From: Blautia argi
Lineage (GTDB): Bacteria; Bacillota; Clostridia; Lachnospirales; Lachnospiraceae
Assembly (NCBI RefSeq): GCF_003287895.1
Contig: NZ_CP030280.1
Coordinates: 999,501 to 1,063,500 of the forward strand
Direction: 5' to 3'
DNA length: 64,000 nt
Part shown: positions 52,600 through 61,855 of the stretch, piece after piece
Position numbering within the stretch: position 1 is the first letter of the stretch
How the letters are laid out: each line of letters begins with the position of its first letter
Made by a program: the position numbers and the translations under genes
The notes under the pieces: model-generated
What the model was told of the DNA's origin: nothing
Seen by the model: the letters and a program-made list of their open reading frames with translations, nothing else
Database searches by the model: none

Positions 52600-53559
52600 A
52601 TGACAGATTTTAAAATGGTTATCCCGGTACTGATTGCCTTTGCAGTCAGTGTTTTGTTAGGACCGGTGATAATTCCCTATTTAAGAAAACTGAAAATGGG
52701 ACAGACAGAACGTAAGGAAGGGGTACAGTCCCATTTAAAGAAGGCAGGAACACCTACCATGGGTGGTATTATTTTTCTGCTCTCTACAGTGGTGACGTCC
52801 CTGTTCTATGTGAAAGATTATCCGAAGATTATTCCGGTGCTGTTTCTGACTCTGGGCTTTGGCATCATCGGTTTTCTGGACGATTATTTAAAGGTAGTGC
52901 TGAAGCGTTCCGATGGACTGATGCCCATGCAGAAAATGGCATGCCAGATTGTAGTTACAGCAATTTTTGCTTTTTATCTGGTGAAATTTACTGATGTGCC
53001 TATGACTATGAAAATTCCGTTTATGCCGGGACATGAGCTGGATTTCGGTATCCTGACCATTCCCCTTATTTTTATTGTGGTAATTGGTACAGTAAACGGA
53101 GTCAATTTCACAGATGGTCTGGACGGACTGGCTTCCTCAGTTACCATTATGGTTGCTACCTTTTTCTCTGTAATCGCCATTGGGACAAAGAGCGGTATTG
53201 AACCTATTACCTGTGCGGTTGTGGGAGCATTAATGGGCTTTTTACTCTTTAATGTGTATCCTGCCAAGATTTTCATGGGAGATACAGGTTCGCTGGCTCT
53301 TGGTGGCTTTGTGGCAGGTACGGCATACATGCTGCAGATGCCCCTGTTCCTTCTCATTATAGGGCTGATTTATGTGGTAGAGGTGCTGTCTGTTATGATT
53401 CAGGTCACTTATTTTAAAGCAACCCATGGAAAGCGTTTCTTTAAAATGGCGCCCATTCATCACCACTTTGAGCTGTGCGGATGGTCAGAAACAAGGGTAG
53501 TGGCCGTTTTTTCCATTATCACGGCTATCTTATGTCTGATTGCATTAATGGGGGTATAG
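52600..53559 (+). CDS. mraY: Phospho-MurNAc-pentapeptide translocase
   Basis: 319 residues, about ten membrane segments. It makes lipid I by moving phospho-MurNAc-pentapeptide to undecaprenyl phosphate. Motifs are KKAGTPTMGGIIFLLS, GFLDDYLKVV (the Asp-Asp pair), VNGVNFTDGLDGLA, GDTGSLALGGF, and HHHFELCGWSE, the histidine motif. Site agaggtgt before ATG 52600. It lies between the PBP pair and murD as in most dcw clusters. Confidence 0.97.
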   Translation: MTDFKMVIPVLIAFAVSVLLGPVIIPYLRKLKMGQTERKEGVQSHLKKAGTPTMGGIIFLLSTVVTSLFYVKDYPKIIPVLFLTLGFGIIGFLDDYLKVVLKRSDGLMPMQKMACQIVVTAIFAFYLVKFTDVPMTMKIPFMPGHELDFGILTIPLIFIVVIGTVNGVNFTDGLDGLASSVTIMVATFFSVIAIGTKSGIEPITCAVVGALMGFLLFNVYPAKIFMGDTGSLALGGFVAGTAYMLQMPLFLLIIGLIYVVEVLSVMIQVTYFKATHGKRFFKMAPIHHHFELCGWSETRVVAVFSIITAILCLIALMGV

Positions 53560-53569
53560 GAGTAAAATT

Positions 53570-54946
53570 ATGAGCTTAGGAAAAAAGGAATTACAGGGAA
53601 AACGAGTGCTGGTATTTGGCTCCGGCATCAGCGGAATCGGTGCGGCAAAGCTTCTGGAAGCAGCAGAGGCACAGGTTGTCCTGTATGACGGAAATGAAAA
53701 ACTGGAAATAGAAGCAGTCAGAGGGAAGCTTCCAGAAGCTTCCTCCTGTGAAATTATTCTGGGAGAGCTGACAGATCAGGTGATTTCCACTCTGGATTTG
53801 GCAGTTATGAGTCCGGGAGTACCTCTTGATATTCCTCCGGTAGAGCGTATGCAGGCAGCCGGTGTGCCGGTGTGGGGAGAGGTAGAACTGGCGTACCGTA
53901 TGAGCGAGGGAACGGTACTTGCCATTACGGGAACCAATGGGAAAACCACTACTACAGCCCTTTTGGGAGAAATTATGAAGGCATATACGGATTCTGTATT
54001 TGTGGTGGGAAATATCGGAAATCCTTATACAGAGGCAGCCCTTTCCATGACAGAGGATAGCTATACTGTAGCGGAAATCAGCAGCTTTCAGTTGGAAACT
54101 GCCCATACCTTTGCGCCCCATGTGTCTGCAATTTTAAACATTACAGAAGATCATTTAAACCGTCATCATACCATGGCGGAATATATTCGTGTAAAAGAAC
54201 TGATTGCAGCAAATCAGACAAAGGACGATTACTGTATTTTAAATTATGAAGATGAAGAACTTCGCGGCTTCGGAAGCCGCTGCCCGGCAAAGGTGGTATT
54301 CTTTTCCAGTCAGAGAAAGTTGGAGGAAGGGGTGTACCTGGACGGGACAAGTATTGTCTTTAAGAAAGAGGCAGAAGAGATAGAGCTGGTGCGTACTGAG
54401 GAATTAAAGCTTCTGGGACAGCACAACTATGAAAACGTAATGGCAGCCGCAGCTATGGCATACTGCGCCGGAGTGCCCAGGGAGATTATCCGAAAGGCAG
54501 CTTCTGCGTTTCGCGCAGTTGCCCATAGAATTGAGTTCGTGGAAGAGATTGACGGCGTGGCTTATTATAATGATTCCAAGGGAACCAACCCGGATGCGGC
54601 CATTAAGGGGATTCAGGCAATGAACCGCCCGACTCTGTTAATCGGCGGAGGTTATGACAAGGAGTCCTCCTATGAGGAGTGGATTCAGTCTTTTGACGGA
54701 AAGGTAAAATATCTGGTGTTAATCGGGCAAACAAGAGAAAAGATTGAACAGGCTGCTCATGACTGCGGATTTTATCAGACCATTCTGGCAGACAGCCTGG
54801 AGGAGGCAGTAAAAATTTGCGCCGAAAAGGCCCAAAAGGGTGATGCCGTGTTGCTTTCCCCTGCCTGTGCAAGCTGGGGACAGTTTGACAATTATGAACA
54901 GCGGGGCGACTGCTTTAAGGAATATGTGAGAAAATTACAGAAATAA
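53570..54946 (+). CDS. murD: UDP-N-acetylmuramoylalanine--D-glutamate ligase
   Basis: 458 residues. It adds D-Glu to UDP-MurNAc-L-Ala. The N-terminal Rossmann motif is VLVFGSGISGIGAAKLL. Then come MSPGVPLD, the ATP loop AITGTNGKTTTTALLGEI, EISSFQLE, ILNITEDHLNRHHTM, YYNDSKGTNPDAA and LLSPACASWGQFDNYEQRG near the end. Standard length. It lies 10 bases after mraY and is followed by ftsW. Confidence 0.97.
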   Translation: MSLGKKELQGKRVLVFGSGISGIGAAKLLEAAEAQVVLYDGNEKLEIEAVRGKLPEASSCEIILGELTDQVISTLDLAVMSPGVPLDIPPVERMQAAGVPVWGEVELAYRMSEGTVLAITGTNGKTTTTALLGEIMKAYTDSVFVVGNIGNPYTEAALSMTEDSYTVAEISSFQLETAHTFAPHVSAILNITEDHLNRHHTMAEYIRVKELIAANQTKDDYCILNYEDEELRGFGSRCPAKVVFFSSQRKLEEGVYLDGTSIVFKKEAEEIELVRTEELKLLGQHNYENVMAAAAMAYCAGVPREIIRKAASAFRAVAHRIEFVEEIDGVAYYNDSKGTNPDAAIKGIQAMNRPTLLIGGGYDKESSYEEWIQSFDGKVKYLVLIGQTREKIEQAAHDCGFYQTILADSLEEAVKICAEKAQKGDAVLLSPACASWGQFDNYEQRGDCFKEYVRKLQK

Positions 54947-55013
54947 AAAAACTTCTAAATTTCGGCGTGGTTTCATATATTGAAGGGAATCCTGCCGGAA
55001 GGGAAGCATAAAA

Positions 55014-56105
55014 ATGGAGAGAGAAAGAAAAGAAACAGAACGCCAGGATCAGGGATTGCTTTTACTGGTGCTGCTTTTGCTGGTCTGCGGTCTGGTATTT
55101 CTCTACAGCACCAGTGCGTATAATGGCAGAGTCAAATTTCATGATTCTGCCTATTATTTTAAAAAGCAGCTCTTTGCAACTTCTCTGGGGCTTATGGGAA
55201 TGTATCTGATTTCCTGTATGGACTATCATGTTCTGGTGCGTTTTGCGCCTTTTTTTTATCTGATTTCCCTTTTACTTTCCCTTGCTGTGCTTCTGTTTGG
55301 TGATGAGTATAATGGTTCTAAGCGATGGCTTTCCATAGGTCCTCTGTCTTTTCAGCCCTCCGAATTTGCAAAGGTGGCAGTAATCCTGCTTCTGACCTGG
55401 GTGATTATAAGAGGCGCAGAGAAAAAGCAGGGAATCCTTCATATGGCAGGTACCATGGCGCTGCTTTTGCCTATTGTGGGGCTGGTGGGAACCAACAATC
55501 TGAGTACGGCAATTATTATTCTGGGAATTGGGGTCATCTTAATCTTTGTATCTAATCCCAGATATCTGCCCTTTCTGGGTATTGGTGCAGCAGGTGTGGT
55601 ATTTATCGGGATTTTTCTGGGCATGGCAAGCTACCGTCTGGAGCGTCTGGCAATCTGGCGAAATCCGGAGGCGTATGAAAAGGGGTTTCAGACGATACAG
55701 GGACTTTATGCCATAGGAAGCGGTGGAATTTTCGGCAGAGGGATTGGCAGCAGTCTGCAAAAGCTGGGCTTTGTGCCTGAGGCCCAGAATGATATGATCT
55801 TTTCCATTATCTGTGAGGAAACAGGTCTTGTAGGCGCCTGTCTTTTGATTCTTTTGTTTGGCATGCTTATTTGGAGGCTTATGGTAATTTCCACCCATGC
55901 CCGGGATCTGTGCGGAGCTCTGCTTGCAGCAGGAATCATGGGACATATGGCAATGCAGGTGATTCTAAATATTGCGGTGGTGACCAATACCATTCCAAAC
56001 ACAGGAATTACACTGCCTTTTGTCAGCTATGGAGGAACCTCTGTACTGTTCCTTTTAGGAGAAATGGGTATTGCCCTGTCTGTGAGCCGACATCAGGAAC
56101 CCTAG
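55014..56105 (+). CDS. ftsW: SEDS-family lipid II polymerase FtsW
   Basis: 363 residues, about ten membrane spans. SEDS motifs are visible: VFLYSTSAYN, GSKRWLSIGPLSFQPSEFAKVAVIL, the extracellular loop GLYAIGSGGIFGRGIGSS, PEAQNDMIFSIICEETGL with the catalytic-type Asp, and NTGITLPFVSYGGTS. FtsW polymerises glycan strands with a partner class B PBP; two candidates lie upstream in the same cluster. It could be SpoVE by function, because dcw copies in Clostridia can serve either role. Confidence 0.94.
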   Translation: MERERKETERQDQGLLLLVLLLLVCGLVFLYSTSAYNGRVKFHDSAYYFKKQLFATSLGLMGMYLISCMDYHVLVRFAPFFYLISLLLSLAVLLFGDEYNGSKRWLSIGPLSFQPSEFAKVAVILLLTWVIIRGAEKKQGILHMAGTMALLLPIVGLVGTNNLSTAIIILGIGVILIFVSNPRYLPFLGIGAAGVVFIGIFLGMASYRLERLAIWRNPEAYEKGFQTIQGLYAIGSGGIFGRGIGSSLQKLGFVPEAQNDMIFSIICEETGLVGACLLILLFGMLIWRLMVISTHARDLCGALLAAGIMGHMAMQVILNIAVVTNTIPNTGITLPFVSYGGTSVLFLLGEMGIALSVSRHQEP

Positions 56106-56182
56106 GTCTGCACACAATCGAATCAGAGGCATAGAATAGAGTATGAGGGATTTTTCATCAGAATATAAGAGGAGTGTATGGC

Positions 56183-57430
56183 TTGAATGGAATAAAGGTT
56201 ATTGGCGAAATTCCTTTAAACGGCGAAGTGAAAATACAGGGGTCTAAAAATGCGGCATTGCCAATGATGGCTGCCGCTCTTTTAAATAAAGGGGAAACCA
56301 TTTTAAAGGGCTGTCCGAAAATCGCAGATGTGTTTGCAATGGAGAAAATTCTGAACAGGCTGGGGGTGAAGAGCCATTGGGAGGGGCATACCCTTTTTCT
56401 GAATACAGCACAGATAACGGGAAATCAGGTAGATAGAGTCCTTGGAAAGGGTATGCGTTGCTCTGTTGTGCTTCTTGGCAGTCTTTTGGGAAGCTGTGGG
56501 GAGGCCAGAGTGCCTTATCCCGGAGGCTGTGTGATTGGCAGACGTCCTGTGGATCTACATCTGGCAGCCCTGAAAGCTTTGGGAGCGGAAATTTGGGAAG
56601 AGGAGGATTTTCTCTGTGCCAGAGCCCATAGACTTTCAGGAGGCAGCTATCATTTTCCAAAAAGCAGTGTGGGAGCTACGCAGAATGCCATTTTGGCAGC
56701 TGTGGGAGCAGAGGGTGTTACGGTGCTTACCGGCTGTTCAAAAGAGCCGGAGGTTTTCTGGCTTTGCAGATTCTTAAGGCAGGCAGGGGCAGAGATAGAG
56801 GGGACTGGCAGTGAAAGACTTGTGATTACCGGAGGAAAACCGCTTCATGACGTTGTATTTACCGTTCCGGCAGACCGTATAGCAGCCGGCACCTATGTGT
56901 GCGCCTGTGCCATTACCAGAGGAAGCTGTGTGCTGCACAATGCACCGACAGAGGAAATGGGGGCGCTTTTAAGCACCTATGAGAAAATTGGTGGACAATA
57001 CACCGGAAACAGTGGTAAACTGGTTTTGTCAGGTCAGAATGCAAAGAAGCCCATTCCTTATCTTCAGACGGCTGTGTATCCGGGATTTCCCACGGATTTG
57101 CAGTCAATTCTGATGGCAGTTCTGGCTGTCGCGGAGGGAGAAAGCTGTATGGAAGAGCGGATTTTTGAAGATCGCTTTAAAGCCGCTCCTCAGCTTCGGA
57201 AAATGGGGGCAGATATTGCTGTTTGCGAAAACTGTGCAAGTATTCACGGAGGCGTCCTTTGGGGTACGGAGGTATTTGCACAGGAGCTGCGGGGAGGTGC
57301 GGCACTGGTGCTGGCAGGTCTTGCTGCCAGAGGAGAAACCTGTGTGAGAAACCGTCATTTTATTGAACGGGGCTATGAGGATCTCTGCGGTGATTTGACC
57401 AGGCTTGGAGCAAAGATTTTTAAGGACTAA
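56183..57430 (+). CDS. murA: UDP-N-acetylglucosamine 1-carboxyvinyltransferase
   Basis: 415 residues from TTG 56183, preferred because aagaggag is 8-9 bases ahead; the GTG at 56174 overlaps that site. The first committed step of peptidoglycan synthesis. Motifs are GEVKIQGSKNAALPMMAAALL, RCSVVLLGSLLGSCGEARVPYPGGC with the catalytic Cys (fosfomycin target), VIGRRPVDLHLAALKALGAE, TDLQSILMAVLAVAEG and EDRFKAAPQLRKMGA. Its place between ftsW and ftsQ is where murG often stands; murG itself is not in this window. Confidence 0.94.
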   Translation: MNGIKVIGEIPLNGEVKIQGSKNAALPMMAAALLNKGETILKGCPKIADVFAMEKILNRLGVKSHWEGHTLFLNTAQITGNQVDRVLGKGMRCSVVLLGSLLGSCGEARVPYPGGCVIGRRPVDLHLAALKALGAEIWEEEDFLCARAHRLSGGSYHFPKSSVGATQNAILAAVGAEGVTVLTGCSKEPEVFWLCRFLRQAGAEIEGTGSERLVITGGKPLHDVVFTVPADRIAAGTYVCACAITRGSCVLHNAPTEEMGALLSTYEKIGGQYTGNSGKLVLSGQNAKKPIPYLQTAVYPGFPTDLQSILMAVLAVAEGESCMEERIFEDRFKAAPQLRKMGADIAVCENCASIHGGVLWGTEVFAQELRGGAALVLAGLAARGETCVRNRHFIERGYEDLCGDLTRLGAKIFKD

Positions 57431-57441
57431 AGGGGAAGTTT

Positions 57442-58428
57442 ATGAGCAAAAAAGGTATACGCAGAATCGCGGCAGAGATTCTTGTAATCGGAATCCTGGT
57501 TTTTCTCATTGTATTTTGCGTGGGATTTCGGGTTACAAAGGTAGAGATAAAAGGAAATAAGTTTTATTCTGATGATAAAATTAAGAAAATGGTTCTGGAC
57601 GCGCCTGCAGCAAAGAATACACTGCTGGCAGAGCGTTTTATTAATACCAGAGAAAAAACAAAAGAGGAAGAACTTATTGACCGTGTAACCATAAAGCGAA
57701 AAGATAGAAACACTCTGGTAGTGCAGGTGAAAGAAAAGCAGATGATCGGTTATTTTACCTTTGAGGGAAAATGTTTAAACTTTGACCGGCAGGGTGTGAT
57801 TCAGATTATTACAGATGCGCCCATTGAAGATGTGCCTCTCATAGATGGTCTGAGCGTAAAAGGGGCAAAGCAGGGAGAAAAGATAAAGGGCATTAAGGAA
57901 AAAAGGCTGAACACTATTTTAAGTGTGGGAAAAATGCTGGAAAAGACAGAACAAAAACCGGACCGCATGATGTTCAATGATTTGAAGCAGTTGATTCTGT
58001 ACTATGGCTCTGTGGAAGTAAATATGGGAAATGATGAAAATATGGACGAGAAAATGAATCGTCTTATCGGGATTCTCCCCCAGCTTAAAGGCATGAAAGG
58101 GGTGCTTCATCTGGAAAATGTTACAGAGGATACAGCAAGCGTGGTTTTTGACAATGCGGAGGCAAAGGCGGATACCGATGAAGATTCCGGAGATGCCCGG
58201 GAGGGAGAGGAATCAGGAGATATTCTCGATGAAGATACCGGCGAGTCGGGGGACCGGGAAAAAGATGGGGCGGACACAGACGCAGAGGAAGGCTCAGAGG
58301 AAGAAACAGGCGCTTATGAAGATCCTTCCGGGGAAGACCGTGTTTCAGATACCCAGGATACAGAGTCCGGGCAGGAGAAAAACGGCTCAGATATTGAGTA
58401 CAGCGACGGCTCAGATTCAGCAGGCTGA
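57442..58428 (+). CDS. ftsQ: FtsQ/DivIB cell-division protein with acidic tail
   Basis: 328 residues. A short basic cytoplasmic start, one span (~9-28, AAEILVIGILVFLIVFCVGF), then a POTRA domain (VTKVEIKGNKFYSDDKIKKMV) and the beta domain (ITIKRKDRNTLVVQVKEK-like strands; YFTFEGKCLNFDRQGVI). From ~240 an extracellular tail rich in Asp, Glu, Gly and Ser runs to the end. FtsQ/DivIB holds FtsL and DivIC at the septum. The acidic tail is unusual in length. It is followed by a 178-base gap with its own AT-rich promoter region before ftsZ. Confidence 0.9.
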   Translation: MSKKGIRRIAAEILVIGILVFLIVFCVGFRVTKVEIKGNKFYSDDKIKKMVLDAPAAKNTLLAERFINTREKTKEEELIDRVTIKRKDRNTLVVQVKEKQMIGYFTFEGKCLNFDRQGVIQIITDAPIEDVPLIDGLSVKGAKQGEKIKGIKEKRLNTILSVGKMLEKTEQKPDRMMFNDLKQLILYYGSVEVNMGNDENMDEKMNRLIGILPQLKGMKGVLHLENVTEDTASVVFDNAEAKADTDEDSGDAREGEESGDILDEDTGESGDREKDGADTDAEEGSEEETGAYEDPSGEDRVSDTQDTESGQEKNGSDIEYSDGSDSAG

Positions 58429-58606
58429 CGAAACTTTTGGAAAAAAGGAAGAGAATTCTTAAAAAGGTCTAAAAAATTTTTAAAAAGTGAATTTACCAGT
58501 TGATTAATTTAAAAAAAGCATTTATTATATATCTATATGTATATTGAAAGAAAATGAATGTGATACACATTTCAAGCCATACAAGGGAGCTAAAGGAGGA
58601 AATACC

Positions 58607-59785
58607 GTGTTAGAAATTATGACAAACGAGGCTGAATCATCTGCAAAGATTATTGTTGTAGGTGTAGGTGGAGCTGGAAATAATGCAGTAAACAGAATGG
58701 TGGAGGAAGCCATTGGCGGAGTAGAATTCATCGGAGTAAATACAGATAAACAGGCGTTGACACTTTGTAAAGCGCCGACGGTTATCCAGATTGGCGAAAA
58801 GCTGACAAAGGGTCTGGGTGCAGGTGCAAAGCCGGAAATCGGTGAAAAGGCAGCAGAGGAAAGCATTGAAGAAATCAGACAGGCAATCCAGGGCGCAGAT
58901 ATGGTATTTGTTACCTGCGGTATGGGCGGCGGAACAGGAACAGGCGCTGCACCGGTTGTTGCCGGAGTTGCAAAGGAAATGGGAATCCTGACTGTGGGTG
59001 TTGTGACAAAGCCTTTCCGTTTTGAAGCAAAAACCCGTATGAGCAACGCCCTTTCCGGAATCGAAAAATTAAAAGAAAATGTAGATACACTGATTATTAT
59101 TCCAAACGACCGTCTTCTGGAAATCGTTGACCGCCGTACCACTATGCCGGAAGCATTAAAGAAAGCAGACGAGGTTCTGCAGCAGGCAGTACAGGGTATT
59201 ACCGACCTGATTAACCTGCCGGCACTGATTAACCTGGACTTCGCAGATGTTCAGACAGTCATGATTGACAAAGGTGTGGCTCATATTGGTATTGGTGAAG
59301 GAAAAGGTGATGACAAGGCTATGGACGCTGTACAGCAGGCAGTATCCAGTCCGCTTCTGGAAACTACAATCCAGGGCGCCTCTCATGTTATCATCAACGT
59401 GTCAGGAGATATCTCTCTGATGGACGCAAACGATGCGGCAACTTATGTACAGGATCTGACAGGCGAAGATACCAACATTATCTTTGGTGCATTATATGAC
59501 GACAAAGAAGCAGATTATGTAAGAATTACGGTAATTGCAACAGGTCTGGACGATGAAACTACCAGAAAAGCAAGCGTGGAAAGAAATAAAAAGACTGCGA
59601 AAGCAGGCGCAAGACCGGTGAGAACACAGGCAACTCCTCAGCAGGAACAGCCTCAGCAGCAGGCTCCGAGCTACCAGATGCCAACCTTCCAGCAGCCGAC
59701 TTTCCAGCAGACACCGCCGACTTTTACAAGCAGTGTACCGAAAAAGGACATTCAGATTCCTGACTTTTTGAAAAACAGAAGATAA
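58607..59785 (+). CDS. ftsZ: Cell-division GTPase FtsZ
   Basis: 392 residues from GTG 58607, behind a near-perfect aaaggagg; the open frame runs back to 58544 without a site. The tubulin-like GTPase has [43 protein letters not shown] (the tubulin signature loop), [11 protein letters not shown] and [12 protein letters not shown] Gln/Pro-rich linker leads to the conserved C-terminal peptide [11 protein letters not shown] that binds FtsA/SepF. ftsA is absent from the cluster, as usual in Clostridia. A strong terminator follows. Confidence 0.98.
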   Translation: MLEIMTNEAESSAKIIVVGVGGAGNNAVNRMVEEAIGGVEFIGVNTDKQALTLCKAPTVIQIGEKLTKGLGAGAKPEIGEKAAEESIEEIRQAIQGADMVFVTCGMGGGTGTGAAPVVAGVAKEMGILTVGVVTKPFRFEAKTRMSNALSGIEKLKENVDTLIIIPNDRLLEIVDRRTTMPEALKKADEVLQQAVQGITDLINLPALINLDFADVQTVMIDKGVAHIGIGEGKGDDKAMDAVQQAVSSPLLETTIQGASHVIINVSGDISLMDANDAATYVQDLTGEDTNIIFGALYDDKEADYVRITVIATGLDDETTRKASVERNKKTAKAGARPVRTQATPQQEQPQQQAPSYQMPTFQQPTFQQTPPTFTSSVPKKDIQIPDFLKNRR

Positions 59786-59814
59786 GAGAATAAGGTTTCT
59801 ATAAAGGAAAAGAG

Positions 59815-59859
59815 AACCGCCGATTTTCAGACAAGCATTTCTGAAAATCGGCGGTTTTT
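59815..59859. terminator. Strong terminator between convergent ftsZ and aroE
   Basis: AACCGCCGATTTTCAG (59815-59830) pairs perfectly with CTGAAAATCGGCGGTT (59841-59856) over 16 bp with a 10-base loop, then T residues. It ends ftsZ transcription. Confidence 0.9.
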
Positions 59860-59932
59860 AGGTTTTAAGAGGAAAATTGAAAACGGTTCCTGATGTAAGA
59901 AGAACCGCTTTTGGCTATATGCCAGAGAACCA

Positions 59933-60805
59933 CTATTCCTGCATTTGCAGATAGTTTTGTACCTTTCCCACAGGCATATCTCTGCCTGTCCAGATACGAA
60001 AGGCCTCAGCGCCCTGATAAAGCAACATGGAATAACCGTTAAAGGTTTTACAGCCAGCGTTTTCTGCCAGGGAGAGGAGTTTCGTCTTCCAGGGATTGTA
60101 GATAATATCCGCCACAGTCAGGTTAGAAGGAAAGCAAAAATCCTCAGGCAGCAGGCAGTTTTCGCAGTCAGGCGCCATGCCTACGGAAGTGGCGTTTACG
60201 AGAAGAGCGCTGTCCTCGGCTGCGTTTTGCAGAGCTGAAAGATTTTGGATATCATGAATTTGGAGGCAACAGTCTGTCGTGGAAGAGAGGTTTTCTGCCA
60301 GGGTTTCCATTCTGGGAAGGTGTGCGCTGGTACTTCTGAGAAAAATATGAAGCTGTGCCACTCCGTCCAGTGCAGCCTGAGCACAGATAGCAGTGGCAGC
60401 CCCTCCGGCGCCCAGAAGTGTCATGGTTTTGCCCTTCAGTTCCAGCCCCTGCTCCTTTGCGGAGCGCATAAAGCCAATGCCGTCTGTATTGTGACCTATA
60501 AGCCGTCCGTTTTGATTTTCTACCGTGTTTACAGCGCCAATGAGCCGGGCAGCGCAGGATAAATCGTCCAGGTATTCCAAAACCCTGTTTTTATCCGGCA
60601 TGGTGAGATTAAAACCTCTGACATTTAAGGCGCGAAGCCCTTCCACTGCTGCCTTTAAGCCCTGTTCCTTCACATCAAAGCACAGATACACATAATCCAG
60701 ATCAAGAGCCTGAAAGCTGTAATTGTGCATAAGAGGGGAGATGCTGTGGGCAACCGGGCTGCCTAAAAGCCCTGTAAGTCCGGTTTTTCCGGTAATCTGT
60801 GTCAT
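59933..60805 (-). CDS. aroE: Shikimate dehydrogenase (NADP+)
   Basis: 290 residues. The start is the ATG at 60805 (MTQITGKTGLTGLLG), with aggaggatt just upstream; the frame is open much further but without family similarity. Motifs are SPVAHSISPLMHNYSF for shikimate binding, FNLTMPDKNRVLEYLD with the catalytic lysine, GAVNTVENQNGRLIGHNTDGIGF, the NADP loop LLGAGGAATAI, and NATSVGM. It reduces 3-dehydroshikimate in aromatic amino-acid synthesis. It is divergent from aroD (124 bases apart), which makes its substrate. Confidence 0.95.
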   Translation of the reverse strand: MTQITGKTGLTGLLGSPVAHSISPLMHNYSFQALDLDYVYLCFDVKEQGLKAAVEGLRALNVRGFNLTMPDKNRVLEYLDDLSCAARLIGAVNTVENQNGRLIGHNTDGIGFMRSAKEQGLELKGKTMTLLGAGGAATAICAQAALDGVAQLHIFLRSTSAHLPRMETLAENLSSTTDCCLQIHDIQNLSALQNAAEDSALLVNATSVGMAPDCENCLLPEDFCFPSNLTVADIIYNPWKTKLLSLAENAGCKTFNGYSMLLYQGAEAFRIWTGRDMPVGKVQNYLQMQE

Positions 60806-60858
60806 AACGAATCCTCCTGAAATATATGCTTTACAAAAAATTTTAAGGTGAAACTGCG

Positions 60859-60888
60859 TTGCTGTCAAGTGAAAAAGTGTGCTATACT
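60859..60888 (+). promoter_or_regulatory. Promoter of aroD
   Basis: TTGCTG (60859-60864), 18 bases, TATACT (60883-60888), preceded by TGC as an extended -10. Transcription would begin about 35 bases before the aroD start. Confidence 0.6.
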
Positions 60889-60929
60889 GTAGGAAAAACA
60901 AACAGAGCATGAGAAAAAGAGGAAGACAT

Positions 60930-61709
60930 ATGAAGCCATTGAGAATCAAAAATCTTGTTTTAGGACAGGGAATACCAAAAATCTGTATTCCCATGACTGG
61001 AAAGAATGAAGAAGAACTGTTAAAAGAACTGGCATATATCCGGGAATTTACGCCGGATTTGGTGGAATGGAGAGTGGATTGTCTGAAAAACCAGGAAAGC
61101 ATGTGGGAAATGTTGAAGACAATAAGCGACAATTTAGGAGAAATTCCCCTTTTATTTACCTTCCGCACAGCAGGAGAGGGTGGCTGCCGGGAAATTATGT
61201 ATGAGGATTATGTAAATTTGTTAAAGAAGGCAGCGGACAGCAGATATGCAGACCTGATTGATGCAGAGCTTTTTTTCTGTCCGGAAGGGGCAGAGGAGCT
61301 TGTTTCTGTATTAAAGGAAAGGGGAGCAACGGTTCTTGCGTCCAATCATCACTTTCACAGGACGCCCCCCACAGAAGAAATGGTGCAGCGTCTGATACAG
61401 ATGCACAAATGGGGCGCAGATGTCCTGAAACTTGCAGTTATGCCCCAAAACAGGGAGGACGTGTTGCGGCTTATGACGGCTGCTTTGCGGTCTGAGGAAG
61501 ATACTCAAAAGCCGGTGGTGTCCATGTCCATGGGAGAAACAGGTATGGTAAGCCGTATTTTGGGAGAGGACTTTTCTTCCTGTATTACCTTTGCAGCAGG
61601 ATTGTCCGCTTCTGCTCCAGGGCAGATTCCTGCAGAATCCCTGAGAAGGTTTCTGCAGGCGATTCATGAATTAAAAACAGAAAAAATTAACATAAAGCAG
61701 GTAACATAA
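60930..61709 (+). CDS. aroD: 3-Dehydroquinate dehydratase, type I
   Basis: 259 residues from ATG 60930 (site agaggaag). A TIM-barrel enzyme that uses a Schiff-base lysine. Motifs are ICIPMTGKNEEELLKE, DLVEWRVDCLKN, LLFTFRTAGEGG, DLIDAELF, the ASNHHFHRTP histidine, DVLKLAVMPQN with the Schiff-base Lys, and SMSMGETGMVSRI. It makes 3-dehydroshikimate, the substrate of the divergently encoded AroE. The two genes stand between ftsZ and spoIIGA, which are neighbours in many other Clostridia. Confidence 0.95.
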   Translation: MKPLRIKNLVLGQGIPKICIPMTGKNEEELLKELAYIREFTPDLVEWRVDCLKNQESMWEMLKTISDNLGEIPLLFTFRTAGEGGCREIMYEDYVNLLKKAADSRYADLIDAELFFCPEGAEELVSVLKERGATVLASNHHFHRTPPTEEMVQRLIQMHKWGADVLKLAVMPQNREDVLRLMTAALRSEEDTQKPVVSMSMGETGMVSRILGEDFSSCITFAAGLSASAPGQIPAESLRRFLQAIHELKTEKINIKQVT

Positions 61710-61732
61710 GGTGGAAAAAAGACGTTTTGCAC

Positions 61733-61798
61733 TGTCGAAAAAATTTTGAAATCAGGCAAGCCGTTTTGACAAAATCAGCACCCCCAAGCCTCTATAAT
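61733..61798 (+). promoter_or_regulatory. spoIIG-type promoter with two Spo0A boxes
   Basis: TTGACA (61766-61771) and TATAAT (61793-61798) are both consensus but 21 bases apart, too far for normal sigma-A use. TGTCGAA (61733-61739) is a perfect 0A-box core, and TTTTGACAAAAT (61764-61775), overlapping the -35, fits a second box on the other strand. The Bacillus spoIIG promoter has the same peculiarity (22-base spacer, activation by Spo0A~P bound next to the -35). Confidence 0.75.
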
Positions 61799-61855
61799 GG
61801 ACTGTACTTATTCCAGATAAGTAGAAGAGTCCCTGAAGAGGTTAGGGGGTGTTTT

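Noticed and set aside
59933..61168. 411-residue reading of the aroE frame starting at 61168
   Set aside because: Only the part from the ATG at 60805 resembles shikimate dehydrogenase and has a strong ribosome site; the upstream extension is antisense to aroD.
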